Shown in pieces: positions 1 through 11,755 of a DNA stretch of 64,000 bases (the stretch's first letter is position 1; each line of letters opens with the position of its first letter). The stretch covers positions 357,775,802-357,839,801 of the forward strand of contig CM068374.1 of NCBI GenBank assembly GCA_034769895.1. Direction: 5' to 3'. Under the pieces are notes generated by a model. That model ran no database searches. It worked only from the letters and a program-made list of their open reading frames with translations, and was not told the DNA's origin. Position numbers and translations under genes: made by a program. Source of the stretch: Magicicada septendecula. Taxonomy: Eukaryota > Arthropoda > Insecta > Hemiptera > Cicadidae.

Positions 1-322
1 TACGACTAAGAGGAAACCAATCAGTTGTAGATATGGTATAATGGAAGGCCTGTTTGTTAATTTTTTAATTGAATGTTTCAGAGTCAGGTGATACTGTGGC
101 GGGTGCCCATCTGATTTTATGGTGTTGGGATCTCGAATAGAGAAGTCCAGTAATCTCGTACGGGTGCTGCCACAGTCACCGGACTAGGGGGGTAAGTGCC
201 CATGATTTTAGTAGAGAGTTCAGGGGGGTTTGTGGCGCCATATCCTCACTGATCCTCTTAGGTTTTAGGCAATGAGAGTTTTTATGCTTCATCATACAAC
301 CTCTCATTGGGGGGGGGGGTAT
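1..322 (+). mobile_element. 3' end of LTR-element interior (unit cut by window start)
   Basis: Tail of an internal region whose remainder lies left of the window. It ends in an 11-base G run at about 309-319, followed by tat and the LTR start, the usual position of a polypurine tract. No coding sequence was recognised. Confidence 0.75.
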
Positions 323-1491
323 TGTAACGGTACAGAATTGTGGGCTACAATAGTTTCAATTTCAATTCAGTTTTAATTTTTAATTGTCAGTATTCACCTG
401 TGAGGTGCCCCTTGTACATACAGTGTTATTGTTGATGTCTGGAGACAACCCAGACGTGTTACGTAATAGCTTGCCAGCAGCAGTCTATGTGAATCACAGT
501 ATGCAGATTATCATCATAGTGTCAGCATCAGACCGCAGTAAGGAGCAGTATACAGTGCATTAATAAGTTAAACGGTGGCCTCGGGTGTGTAAGATAGGCC
601 GAAAGTAAAAACGGCCTATCTAATAAAACATGTAAAAAGTTCTACGGCCAGGAAATTTAACCATCTAAGTGCTCGAGCAAAGTTATGTCGGCCGACTTAA
701 TATTAACACCTATATAGATCTTAAATCAAATTAGTGAACATTGAGTTAAAAATAGTGAACTCATTATAAACAGTAGTGGGAGTGTGTACGAACTAAGAAA
801 GCGATCAACTGGTTAAAAAGTGATCCGTGCTCGTACCGATAAAGTTACGTGGACCGATACCATCATTATATGTGAATAATGATCAGTAAAACTCAGTGAT
901 TATATGTGAATCAGTAAAACTCAGTGACAGCAGAGATAAAATTATACAGCGATTTTCAAAGTGAGGGATAAAAAACGTGCATCCCCAGTTGGAGCGAAGC
1001 CACTACCAGGATGAGTACCATATTATTATTTCAGAACTTTTAACCACTATATTGTAACATTTACTTTTACAGACACTTTACTAAAAGAGATCTCTAAGGG
1101 AAAGATATAAAAAAACAAATAAAAATAAACGTACTGGTTCATTATAAATATTCATTAAAAATATAAATAATTTGTTGTAGTCTAAGAAATGTTATATTAA
1201 GAAATATTCATTTTACTAATTCGTTGGATTTCATATGTTACTAATGAAGATTATATTCACATAGGCCTACCCTAAAAGAAATTAGAACTTTAATTGTTAT
1301 CAAAGGAAGACGAAGTAATTAATTTGTTTAATAAACAAGAAGCAATTTGTTTAAAATATAAACTGTGTTATTATATTTTTACCGTCCTTCCCAAATAACC
1401 TATCTGCAGTAGTTTTCGTCTGTACGACTCTGGAAAAGAACCCTAAGGTAGGAGTTAATTATTAATAAATGAAGTAATTAATATAGTTTCA
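323..1491 (+). repeat. LTR 1 of the array element
   Basis: It starts TGTAACGG directly after the G-run polypurine tract and ends in TTTCA directly before gTGGCCCCCGAAACGG, which resembles a tRNA primer site (TGG start matching a tRNA CCA end). Length 1169 bp. TG...CA ends are standard for LTRs. It contains a small internal tandem duplication at about 860-925 (tatatgtgaat...cagtaaaactcagtga). The same 1169-bp block recurs exactly three more times, and its end marks the right edge of the whole array at 29750, which supports the boundary independently. Confidence 0.82.
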
Positions 1492-4476
1492 GTGGCCCCC
1501 GAAACGGACGGCGAGTGTAATTTTTTATTACATTCGCCAGACCTAATTAAGCTGCAGAACGGGTTATTTGGGAAGTGAGGGCGTGTTTGTAAAAAATATA
1601 AATGTTCAATGAAGTTTTATATAATCAATTTAAGAGATTTATAATTCTGTAGACAGTTTATTGTGTATTCAAATTAATTGACGAAAATGTAAAATATAGA
1701 GAATAAAATGAATATGACCAACTCGGTAGTTACGAGTGAGTCAGGAGGTGGCTTAACGCCAATTATTCCAATTTAATCAGTCGTAGCGAATGATTCACGG
1801 CTGGAGACAACTCCAAGCTGAATAGAAGAAAATAGTTTAGATGAAAACAATATAACACAATCCGTAGTAATTAGTGAGGCGGGAGCAAAATCTACTCCCG
1901 TAGCGACCAGAGTAAAAGAAAAAGGGTTGTCAATGGATGACCTGTATAACCTAATGAGAACAATGTCTGAGAATATAAATAGTAGTTTCAATGAAAGTTT
2001 CAAGAACAAAATATAAAGCTAAATAGTCGTTTTGATAGTAATGAAGAAAAGTTTGAGACAAAATTCGATAAATTAAATAAACGTTTTGATATGCATGACC
2101 ATAAATTGGATGAAATAAAGAGCAATATTAATAAGATGAAACTACAAAATTCTAATATCGATAAACGTATAAATGATATAGATGAGCGATGTAATGTTAT
2201 TTTTGAACAAGTAATTACAGTAAATGATAATTTAAAAAGCTTTGCAAGTAACAGTGGTAATATGACAACAGATAGTAGAGAAATTAATAACAAGGTGAGT
2301 AATACCGATGATTATAATAATGTGTTAAAAAGTGATACAGTAGATAATAGTAGTGATAATGAGAGTTGAGGTTGATCAGGGATTGCTAGTTAGCGCTTAT
2401 GATTTAGAAAGGGAGTATAGTGACAGTTTAAGTGTAGAGTATGAACAGAGGGCAAATTTTTCTTGTAGTAGAGGTGAAGGAAAGGCTTCACAAGTGTTGT
2501 TGGAGGACAAGAGTTCCTCGATAGTTTTTGTAGAAGACAAAAGGTCTTCAAAATGTCAAAAAAGTTGTTTGTGTTTATCTGGTAGAGCCAGATGGTGTTT
2601 AAATAATTTAGTGGTGTTGCCCTCTGTGTGGAGTGAGAATGTGAAATGTTGTGGTGATGAAAGTGATTATGAGAGAGAGAAAGAGTTAGAATGGTTTAAG
2701 CTAAATAGAGGTTATGGAGAGTTGACAGAGAAGATGAATATTAAGAGAATTATGATAAACAATGTAGATTTACCTTGTGCAGTAGTAAACAATGACAATG
2801 ATTATATTGATGATAATAGCATACACTTACCTGTAGTGAGGGTCAGCGTATTAGTAACAGCTGACACCTATAGCGATGACAAATTAAAGGATGTGATTGT
2901 AATAACAAATACTGATGGAGACTTGACAAAAAATATTAATGTAGACATGATTTATGATAAGGTAATAATGGGGGGGTAACCCTATGTATTATTATTGTGG
3001 TACAATGGAAAAAACAAATTTTTATGGGTATTGTACAAATGATATCCATATGAGACATATAAATAAAAATGAAAAATGTTATGTGATAGGAAGACTAATT
3101 TTTGATGATGGGGGTTGAGAAATACTGAATGAACATTTAATTATGTGAGTAATGGTAAAATTACCTGGCTGATTTAGGTATTGAAGTGTGGTAAATAATA
3201 AATTATGACAAAAATCTGTAAATAAATGTGTTAGTGTTAAATGTATTGTGTCAAGATTATATTGTTGGAATGCAGATTATAGTTTATGTAACAATGTTTG
3301 CAGTATGTTATAATAATAATAATATTTTATTTTACTAAAATAATGAACAAGAGGTAATAAGGAATTTATTTTGAATTGTGTGTTTATATTAAAAGTGTTT
3401 TAAATAATGTAACTAAAGCTAAATTGTTTTTAGTAGAGGTGGAATTAAAGTAATAAAACGGGTCAATTTTATTAATGAAGTCAAATTAATTTTGATATGA
3501 ATTGGTACAAAAATAGCAGTTGATTAATATGGCAACACTAAAAGGTATAGAAATTGAAAATTGAAGGAAGTACATGTGTCAGTAGTGTTGTAATCAGAAT
3601 GTTGAGACTGAGTCTGTTTATAAAATAAGTCTTGCAGACCATTGTTGATGTAAACAGGTGTGTTGTTTGTTGTGACTAAGGTTTACAGTCATGTGTTGTA
3701 GTTGACAACAACAAGAATGTTGTATTTTGATGAATCAGTGCCATGAGCAAAATCTCATTATGAAACAAAAGAAATGAAGTTAACCTTTTGCAGATAATAT
3801 AATAATGAGGTAATTACCGTAACTTAGAGTTTTGAGAAATTAAATTAAATTAATTGAAAAGGTGAATTTTAATAATGATTTAACTCATTTCTGATTGGAA
3901 TGAAGAAAGAAATGCGAATTGATTAATGAATAAAGTTTTATGTATTGTATTTTATGTAATCCATTTGTGACTTTTGGTGGGCGATGGTATCTTGGTAGGA
4001 GAAAACAATGTATATAATTTGTAGGGGATTTATGTGTATTGGTAGGAGAAAACAATATGTATATAATTTGTAAGGGATTTATGTGTACCAGCTGTAAGTA
4101 TACAGAAGTTTATATAACCAAAATTATGCAACCAGTACTTGGTTAACGAACCAGTACGACTAAGAGGAAACCAATCAGTTGTAGATATGGTATAATGGAA
4201 GGCCTGTTTGTTAATTTTTTAATTGAATGTTTCAGAGTCAGGTGATACTGTGGCGGGTGCCCGTCTGATTTTATGGTGTTGGGATCTCGAATAGAGAAGT
4301 CCAGTAATCTCGTACGGGTGCTGCCACAGTCACCGGACTAGGGGGGTAAGTGCCCATGATTTTAGTAGAGAGTTCAGGGGGGTTTGTGGCGCCATATCCT
4401 CACTGATCCTCTTAGGTTTTAGGCAATGAGAATTTTTATGCTTCATCATACAACCTCTCATTGGGGGGGGGGGTAT
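1492..4476 (+). mobile_element. Internal region, unit 1 (no PLE insertion)
   Basis: Fossil interior of about 2985 bp. After the primer-like site and leader, about 1690-2370 has a charged, heptad-like Gag-type coiled-coil composition (Lys, Asp, Glu, Asn rich), then an unrecognised cysteine-bearing frame to about 3117, then about 1.3 kb without coding signal. The coding part is broken in a few places. A 50-bp near-duplicate (ggtaggagaaaacaat...) lies at about 3996-4085. The interior ends in an 11-base G-run polypurine tract. No pol gene is present. The position after the primer site favours a gag origin; this is inference. Confidence 0.7.
2353..2979 (+). pseudogene. Unrecognised frame of the LTR element, unit 1
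   Basis: A 208-residue frame, shorter than the 254-residue version in units 2 and 4. It is acidic, with cysteines clustered around a KCQKSCLCLSGRARWC stretch. No retroviral zinc knuckle, protease or polymerase motif was found. It is treated as part of a decayed LTR element. Confidence 0.5.
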
Positions 4477-5645
4477 TGTAACGGTACAGAATTGTGGGCT
4501 ACAATAGTTTCAATTTCAATTCAGTTTTAATTTTTAATTGTCAGTATTCACCTGTGAGGTGCCCCTTGTACATACAGTGTTATTGTTGATGTCTGGAGAC
4601 AACCCAGACGTGTTACGTAATAGCTTGCCAGCAGCAGTCTATGTGAATCACAGTATGCAGATTATCATCATAGTGTCAGCATCAGACCGCAGTAAGGAGC
4701 AGTATACAGTGCATTAATAAGTTAAACGGTGGCCTCGGGTGTGTAAGATAGGCCGAAAGTAAAAACGGCCTATCTAATAAAACATGTAAAAAGTTCTACG
4801 GCCAGGAAATTTAACCATCTAAGTGCTCGAGCAAAGTTATGTCGGCCGACTTAATATTAACACCTATATAGATCTTAAATCAAATTAGTGAACATTGAGT
4901 TAAAAATAGTGAACTCATTATAAACAGTAGTGGGAGCGTGTACGAACTAAGAAAGCGATCAACTGGTTAAAAAGTGATCCGTGCTCGTACCGATAAAGTT
5001 ACGTGGACCGATACCATCATTATATGTGAATAATGATCAGTAAAACTCAGTGATTATATGTGAATCAGTAAAACTCAGTGACAGCAGAGATAAAATTATA
5101 CAGCGATTTTAAAGTGAGGGATAAAAAACGTGCATCCCCAGTTGGAGCGAAGCCACTACCAGGATGAGTACCATATTATTATTTCAGAACTTTTAACCAC
5201 TATATTGTAACATTTACTTTTACAGACACTTTACTAAAAGAGATCTCTAAGGGAAAGATATAAATTAAACAAATAAAAATAAACGTACTGGTTCATTATA
5301 AATATTCATTAAAAATATAAATAATTTGTTGTAGTCTAAGAAATGTTATATTAAGAAATATTCATTTTACTAATTCGTTGGATTTCATATGTTACTAATG
5401 AAGATTATATTCACATAGGCCTACCCTAAAAGAAATTAGAACTTTAATTGTTATCAAAGGAAGACGAAGTAATTAATTTGTTTAATAAACTAGAAGCAAT
5501 TTGTTTAAAATATAAACTGTGTTATTATATTTTTACCGTCCTTCCCAAATAACCTATCTGCAGTAGTTTTCGTCTGTACGACTCTGGAAAAGAACCCTAA
5601 GGTAAGAGTTAATTATTAATAAATGAAGTAATTAATATAGTTTCA
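4477..5645 (+). repeat. LTR 2 of the array element
   Basis: 1169 bp, with the same TGTAACGG...TTTCA ends as LTR 1, an 11-base G run in front and the TGGCCCCCGAAACGG site behind. It shares small variants with LTR 3 (for example gtgggagcgtgtacg, and gattttaaagtg without the c) that LTRs 1 and 4 lack, marking units 2 and 3 as sisters. Confidence 0.85.
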
Positions 5646-5977
5646 GTGGCCCCCGAAACGGACGGCGAGTGTAATTTTTTATTACATTCGCCAGACCTAA
5701 TTAAGCTGCAGAACGGGTTATTTGGGAAGTGAGGGCGTGTTTGTAAAAAATATAAATGTTTAATGAAGTTTTATATAATCAATTTAAGAGATTTATAATT
5801 CTGTAGACAGTTTATTGTGTATTCAAATTAATTGACAAAAATGGAAAATATAGAGAATAAAATGAATATGACCAACTCGGTAGTTACGAGTGAGTCAGGA
5901 GGTGGCTTAACGCCAATTATTCCAATTGAATCAGTCGTAGCGAATGATTCACGGCTGGAGACAACTCCAAGCTGAAT

Positions 5978-5990
5978 AGAAGAAAATAGT
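5978..5990 (+). repeat. Left target-site duplication of PLE pair, unit 2
   Basis: agaagaaaatagt, repeated exactly at 7563-7575; units 1 and 4 have one copy at the matching site and no insert. Confidence 0.85.
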
Positions 5991-6014
5991 TGTCTTGATT
6001 AGGTTTTGTTTTCT

Positions 6015-6635
6015 CTGATTGGTAACAGACTGCCAGCATTTTGTAACGGTTGTGTGGAAGGTGAAGTGGGGGTGGTGTGTGGCGGAAGGGGATTGGCGCG
6101 GGGATTCAATTTATTGTTTGTTTTCTGTATAATTGTGTCAAAAAGTGTATGTGATTTATATTGTAATTGATCGTTGAGTATGTTGTTTGGTTGTGTTGTG
6201 TGGTGTTTATATATTTCATATTGTTCAGTTGTGTTGAGTTTTTGACCTTTGGGTATGTAATGTAGAATTTCAAGATTAGTGTCTATGTTGGTGTAACTGT
6301 GGTTTTCTGTGTGTATGTGTGTGGCAAATGCAGAGTGTATATTGTTGTTGGTTAAAGCTTTTAAGTGTTCAGAATAACGGGATGAAAAAGATCTTCCCGT
6401 CTGGCCTATGTAGAAACTATTGCAGTCATTACAATTTAATTTGTAAACACCTGTTTTGTTATATTTGTCTATGTCTGTGTTTGTATTACTGATGTGTTTT
6501 TTGATGGTATTGGTTGTTCTGAATGCTATTTTGTATTTGTGTTTTCTGAATGTATTGGCGATTTTGTTTTTTGATGGTATTGGTTGTTCTGAATGCTATT
6601 TTGTATTTGTGTTTTCTGAATGTATTGGCGATTTT
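6015..6635 (-). pseudogene. PLE C-terminal fragment with GIY-YIG region, left half
   Basis: The minus strand repeats the coding sequence of the right half for the C-terminal GIY-YIG domain (GVYKLNCNDC...FYIGQTGR region near 6390-6450). A 70-bp block (gttttttgatggtattgg...) is tandemly duplicated at 6496-6565 and 6566-6635, which extends the fragment and is absent from the right half. It is truncated at both ends and not functional. Confidence 0.75.
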
Positions 6636-6649
6636 ATACATTTATACGA

Positions 6650-7519
6650 TTTTATATATGGTTATACACAACACATCAAACCACCCAACACAACATAAAT
6701 ATGCGGCCTTCAACCATATGCTCCATAGACTAACTAAAATACCCTTAAATAAACAAGATTACACGGACGAACTCAACACAATAAAATACATAGCAATAAA
6801 AAACGGTTATAACCCCAATTTAATAAACATACTACACAAACGCATCAAAAACAAAAACAACAAAACACTAAATACCATCAACACACAACACAATAAGTAC
6901 ATCACACTCACATACCACAACTCATACACACACAAAATCGCCAATACATTCAGAAAACACAAATACAAAATAGCATTCAGAACAACCAATACCATCAAAA
7001 AACACATCAGTAATACAAACACAGACATAGACAAATATAACAAAACAGGTGTTTACAAATTAAATTGTAATGACTGCAATAGTTTCTACATAGGCCAGAC
7101 GGGAAGATCTTTTTCATCCCGTTATTCTGAACACTTAAAAGCTTTAACCAACAACAATATACACTCTGCATTTGCCACACACACACACAGAAAACCACAG
7201 TTACACCAACATAGACACTAATCTTGAAATTCTACATTACATACCCAAAGGTCAAAAACTCAACACAACTGAACAATATGAAATATATAAACACCACACA
7301 ACACAACCAAACAACATACTCAACGATCAATTACAATATAAATCACATACACTTTTTGACACAATTATACAGAAAACAAACAATAAATTGAATCCCCGCG
7401 CCAATCCCCTTCCGCCACACACAACCCCCACTTCACCTTCCACACAACCGTTACAAAATGCTGGCAGTCTGTTACCAAAGCTGAAGAAGGCGGATACTAA
7501 GCCGAAACGCGTCCGATAA
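6650..7519 (+). pseudogene. PLE C-terminal fragment with GIY-YIG region, right half
   Basis: Plus-strand remains of a Penelope-like protein from just after the reverse-transcriptase core (a HRLTKIPLNK stretch, equivalent to HRLLSIPLED in the larger PLE at 24237) through the linker to the GIY-YIG nuclease domain: TGVYKLNCNDCNSFYIGQTGR near 7045-7107, then EQYEIYKHH at about 7274. The frame changes once near a (CA)n stretch at about 7180, so 6550-7221 and 7172-7519 are two parts of one coding sequence. It belongs to a different, A-rich family from the PLE in the palindrome. The 5' RT half is absent. Confidence 0.8.
7481..7513 (+). ncRNA. Degenerate hammerhead-like core at PLE 3' end, unit 2
   Basis: CTGAAGA, then a short stem GGC...GCC, then GAAACGCGTC. 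The layout is that of a PLE hammerhead (CUGAUGA, stem II, GAAA, minimal stem III, GUC), but the first box has A instead of the invariant U (CUGAAGA), so activity is doubtful. Confidence 0.4.
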
Positions 7520-7562
7520 AATAGTAAGTTTTTCACATGAAAAAAGTTCATTTTTAGTTAAG

Positions 7563-7575
7563 AGAAGAAAATAGT
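7563..7575 (+). repeat. Right target-site duplication of PLE pair, unit 2
   Basis: Exact copy of the 13 bases at 5978-5990. Confidence 0.85.
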
Positions 7576-8089
7576 TTAGATGAAAACAATATAACACAAT
7601 CCGTAGTAATTAGTGAGGCGGGAGCAAAATCTACTCCCGTAGCGACCAGAGTAAAAGAAAAAGGGTTGTCAATGGATGACCTGTATAACCTAATGAGAAC
7701 AATGTCTGAGAATATAAATAGTAATTTCAATGAAAGTTTCAAGAACAAAATATAAAGCTAAATAGTCATTTTGATAGTAATGAAGAAAAGTTTGAGACAA
7801 AATTTGATAAATTAAATAAACGTTTTGATATACATGACCATAAATTGGATGAAATAAAGAGCAATATTAATAAGATGAAACTACAAAATTCTAATATCGA
7901 TAAACGTATAAATGATATAGATGAGCGATAATGTTATTTTTGAACAAGTAATTACAGTAAATGATAATTTAAAAAGATTTGCAAGTAACAGTGGTAATAT
8001 GGCAACAGATAGTAGAGAAATTAATAACAAGGTGAGTAATACCGATGATTATAATAATGTGTTAAAAAGTGATACAGTAGATAATAGTA

Positions 8090-8854
8090 GTGATAATGAG
8101 AGTTGAGGTTGATCAGGGATTGCTAGTTAGCGCTTATGATTTAGAAAGGGAGTATAGTGACAGTTTAAGTGTAGAGTATGAACAGAGGGCAAATTTTTCT
8201 TGTAGTAGAGGTGAAGGAAAGGCTTCACAAGTGTTGTTGGAGGACAAGAGTTCCTCGATAGTTTTTGTAGAAGACAAAAGGTCTTCAAAATGTCAAAAAA
8301 GTTGTTTGTGTTTATCTGGTAGAGCCAGATGGTGTTTAAATAATTTAGTGGTGTTGCCCTCTGTGTGGAGTGAGAATGTGAAATGTTGTGGTGATGAAAG
8401 TGATTATGAGAGAGAGAAAGAGTTAGAATGGTTTAAGCTAAATAGAGGTTATGGAGAGTTGACAGAGAAGATGAATATTAAGAGAATTATGATAAACAAT
8501 GTAGATTTACCTTGTGCAGTAGTAAACAATGACAATGATTATATTGATGATAATAGCATACACTTACCTGTAGTGAGGGTCAGCGTATTAGTAACAGCTG
8601 ACACCTATAGCGATGACAAATTAAAGGAAGTGATTGTAATAACAAATACTGACGGAGACTTGACAAAAAATATTAATGTAGACATGATTTATGATAAGGT
8701 AATAATGGGGGGTAACCCTATGTATTATTATTGTGGTACAATGGAAAAAACAAATTTTTATGGGTATTGTACAAATGATATCCATATGAGACATATAAAT
8801 AAAAATGAAAAATGTTATGTGATAGGAAGACTAATTTTCGATGATGGGGGTTGA
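8090..8854 (+). CDS. Unrecognised 254-residue frame of the LTR element, unit 2
   Basis: Open frame in the second half of the interior, probably the distal part of the element's gag region. Product unknown. It is acidic, with cysteines at about residues 38, 68, 72, 74, 82, 99 and 100, and a tyrosine-rich C-terminal part (MYYYCGTMEKTNFYGYC). No CCHC knuckle, aspartic protease triad or polymerase box is visible. The likely start is the ATG at 8096; the in-frame GTG at 8090 is less likely. Near-identical frames occur in units 3 and 4, but those are recent copies, so this is not evidence of selection. Confidence 0.45.
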   Translation: MIMRVEVDQGLLVSAYDLEREYSDSLSVEYEQRANFSCSRGEGKASQVLLEDKSSSIVFVEDKRSSKCQKSCLCLSGRARWCLNNLVVLPSVWSENVKCCGDESDYEREKELEWFKLNRGYGELTEKMNIKRIMINNVDLPCAVVNNDNDYIDDNSIHLPVVRVSVLVTADTYSDDKLKEVIVITNTDGDLTKNINVDMIYDKVIMGGNPMYYYCGTMEKTNFYGYCTNDIHMRHINKNEKCYVIGRLIFDDGG

Positions 8855-10217
8855 GACATACTGAATGAACATTTAATTATGTGAGTAATGGTAAAATTAC
8901 CTGGCTGATTTAGGTACTGAAGTGTGGTAAATAATAAATTATGACAAAAATCTGTAAATAAATGTGTTAGTGTTAAATGTATTGTGTCAAGATTATATTG
9001 TTGGAATGCAGATTATAGTTTATGTAACAATGTTTGCAGTACGTTATAATAATAATAATAATAATATCTTATTTTACTAAAATAATGAACAAGAGGTAAT
9101 AAGGAATTTATTTTGAATTGTGTGTTTATATTAAAAGTGTTTTAAATAATGTAACTAAAGCTAAATTGTTTTTAGTAGAGGTGGAATTAAAGTAATAAAA
9201 CGGGTCAATTTTATTAATGAAGTCAAATTAATTTTGATATGAATTGGTACAAAAATAGCAGTTGATTAATATGGCAACACTAAAAGGTATAGAAATTGAA
9301 AATTGAAGGAAGTACATGTGTCAGTAGTGTTGTAATCAGAATGTTGAGACTGAGTCTGTTTATAAAATAAGTCTTGCAGACCATTGTTGATGTAAACAGG
9401 TGTGTTGTTTGTTGTGACTAAGGTTTACAGTCATGTGTTGTAGTTGACAACAACAAGAATGTTGTATTTTGATGAATCAGTGCCATGAGCAAAATCTCAT
9501 TACGAAACAAAAGAAATGAAGTTAACCTTTTGCAGATAATATAATAATGAGGTAATTACCGTAACTTAGAGTTTTGAGAAATTAAATTAAATTAATTGAA
9601 AAGGTGAATTTTAATAATGATTTAACTCATTTCTGATTGGAATGAAGAAAGAAATGCGAATTGATTAATGAATAAAGTTTTATGTATTGTATTTTATGTA
9701 ATCCATTTGTGACTTTTGGTGGGCGATGGTATCTTGGTAGGAGAAAACAATGTATATAATTTGTAGGGGATTTATGTGTATTGGTAGGAGAAAACAATAT
9801 GTATATAATTTGTAAGGGATTTATGTGTACCAGCTGTAAGTATACAGAAGTTTATATAACCAAAATTATGCAACCAGTACTTGGTTAACGAACCAGTACG
9901 ACTAAGAGGAAACCAATCAGTTGTAGATATGGTATAATGGAAGGCCTGTTTGTTAATTTTTTAATTGAATGTTTCAGAGTCAGGTGATACTGTGGCGGGT
10001 GCCCGTCTGATTTTATGGTGTTGGGATCTCGAATAGAGAAGTCCAGTAATCTCGTACGGGTGCTGCCACAGTCACCGGACTAGGGGGGTAAGTGCCCATG
10101 ATTTTAGTAGAGAGTTCAGGGGGGTTTGTGGCGCCATATCCTCACTGATCCTCTTAGGTTTTAGGCAATGAGAGTTTTTATGCTTCATCATACAACCTCT
10201 CATTGGGGGGGGGGTAT

Positions 10218-11386
10218 TGTAACGGTACAGAATTGTGGGCTACAATAGTTTCAATTTCAATTCAGTTTTAATTTTTAATTGTCAGTATTCACCTGTGAGG
10301 TGCCCCTTGTACATACAGTGTTATTGTTGATGTCTGGAGACAACCCAGACGTGTTACGTAATAGCTTGCCAGCAGCAGTCTATGTGAATCACAGTATGCA
10401 GATTATCATCATAGTGTCAGCATCAGACCGCAGTAAGGAGCAGTATACAGTGCATTAATAAGTTAAACGGTGGCCTCGGGTGTGTAAGATAGGCCGAAAG
10501 TAAAAACGGCCTATCTAATAAAACATGTAAAAAGTTCTACGGCCAGGAAATTTAACCATCTAAGTGCTCGAGCAAAGTTATGTCGGCCGACTTAATATTA
10601 ACACCTATATAGATCTTAAATCAAATTAGTGAACATTGAGTTAAAAATAGTGAACTCATTATAAACAGTAGTGGGAGCGTGTACGAACTAAGAAAGCGAT
10701 CAACTGGTTAAAAAGTGATCCGTGCTCGTACCGATAAAGTTACGTGGACCGATACCATCATTATATGTGAATAATGATCAGTAAAACTCAGTGATTATAT
10801 GTGAATCAGTAAAACTCAGTGACAGCAGAGATAAAATTATACAGCGATTTTAAAGTGAGGGATAAAAAACGTGCATCCCCAGTTGGAGCGAAGCCACTAC
10901 CAGGATGAGTACCATATTATTATTTCAGAACTTTTAACCACTATATTGTAACATTTACTTTTACAGACACTTTACTAAAAGAGATCTCTAAGGGAAAGAT
11001 ATAAATTAAACAAATAAAAATAAACGTACTGGTTCATTATAAATATTCATTAAAAATATAAATAATTTGTTGTAGTCTAAGAAATGTTATATTAAGAAAT
11101 ATTCATTTTACTAATTCGTTGGATTTCATATGTTACTAATGAAGATTATATTCACATAGGCCTACCCTAAAAGAAATTAGAACTTTAATTGTTATCAAAG
11201 GAAGACGAAGTAATTAATTTGTTTAATAAACTAGAAGCAATTTGTTTAAAATATAAACTGTGTTATTATATTTTTACCGTCCTTCCCAAATAACCTATCT
11301 GCAGTAGTTTTCGTCTGTACGACTCTGGAAAAGAACCCTAAGGTAAGAGTTAATTATTAATAAATGAAGTAATTAATATAGTTTCA
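10218..11386 (+). repeat. LTR 3 of the array element
   Basis: 1169 bp with the same ends; a 10-base G run precedes it. Nearly identical to LTR 2, including variants absent from LTRs 1 and 4. Confidence 0.85.
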
Positions 11387-11718
11387 GTGGCCCCCGAAAC
11401 GGACGGCGAGTGTAATTTTTTATTACATTCGCCAGACCTAATTAAGCTGCAGAACGGGTTATTTGGGAAGTGAGGGCGTGTTTGTAAAAAATATAAATGT
11501 TTAATGAAGTTTTATATAATCAATTTAAGAGATTTATAATTCTGTAGACAGTTTATTGTGTATTCAAATTAATTGACAAAAATGGAAAATATAGAGAATA
11601 AAATGAATATGACCAACTCGGTAGTTACGAGTGAGTCAGGAGGTGGCTTAACGCCAATTATTCCAATTGAATCAGTCGTAGCGAATGATTCACGGCTGGA
11701 GACAACTCCAAGCTGAAT

Positions 11719-11731
11719 AGAAGAAAATAGT
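11719..11731 (+). repeat. Left target-site duplication of PLE pair, unit 3
   Basis: agaagaaaatagt, repeated exactly at 13304-13316. Confidence 0.85.
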
Positions 11732-11755
11732 TGTCTTGATTAGGTTTTGTTTTCT

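Larger units (their letters stand above)
5991..7562. mobile_element. Head-to-head pair of Penelope-like element 3' fragments (unit 2)
   Basis: A 1572-bp insertion flanked by a 13-bp direct duplication. The left half (about 6015-6635) is the reverse complement of part of the right half (about 6937-7480), so two 3' ends of the same PLE family face outward. Only the right half reaches the true 3' end and carries a ribozyme-like remnant. PLEs are known to occur as inverted or tandem partial copies; the single flanking duplication suggests that the pair arrived as one unit. The same insert, at the same site, is in unit 3. Confidence 0.85.
5646..10217 (+). mobile_element. Internal region, unit 2, holding a PLE pair
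   Basis: Same interior as unit 1, split by the 1572-bp PLE insertion at 5991-7562 in its Gag-like part. Without the insert and its duplicated 13 bp it is about 2987 bp. A short open Gag-like start is visible just before the insert, and the unrecognised frame resumes at 8090. It ends in a 10-base G run before LTR 3. The LTR-element coding part is broken in a few places and no pol gene is present. Confidence 0.75.

Noticed and set aside
1773-2293. Two overlapping minus-strand frames in unit 1 (with relatives in every unit)
   Set aside because: Antisense shadows of the Lys/Asp-rich Gag-like coiled-coil region; they have no start context or family resemblance.
6456-6698. Plus-strand 80-residue hydrophobic frame (and its twin at 12197-12439)
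   Set aside because: It is antisense to the minus-strand PLE fragment and extends through its 70-bp tandem duplication; the hydrophobic composition comes from reading A-rich coding sequence backwards.
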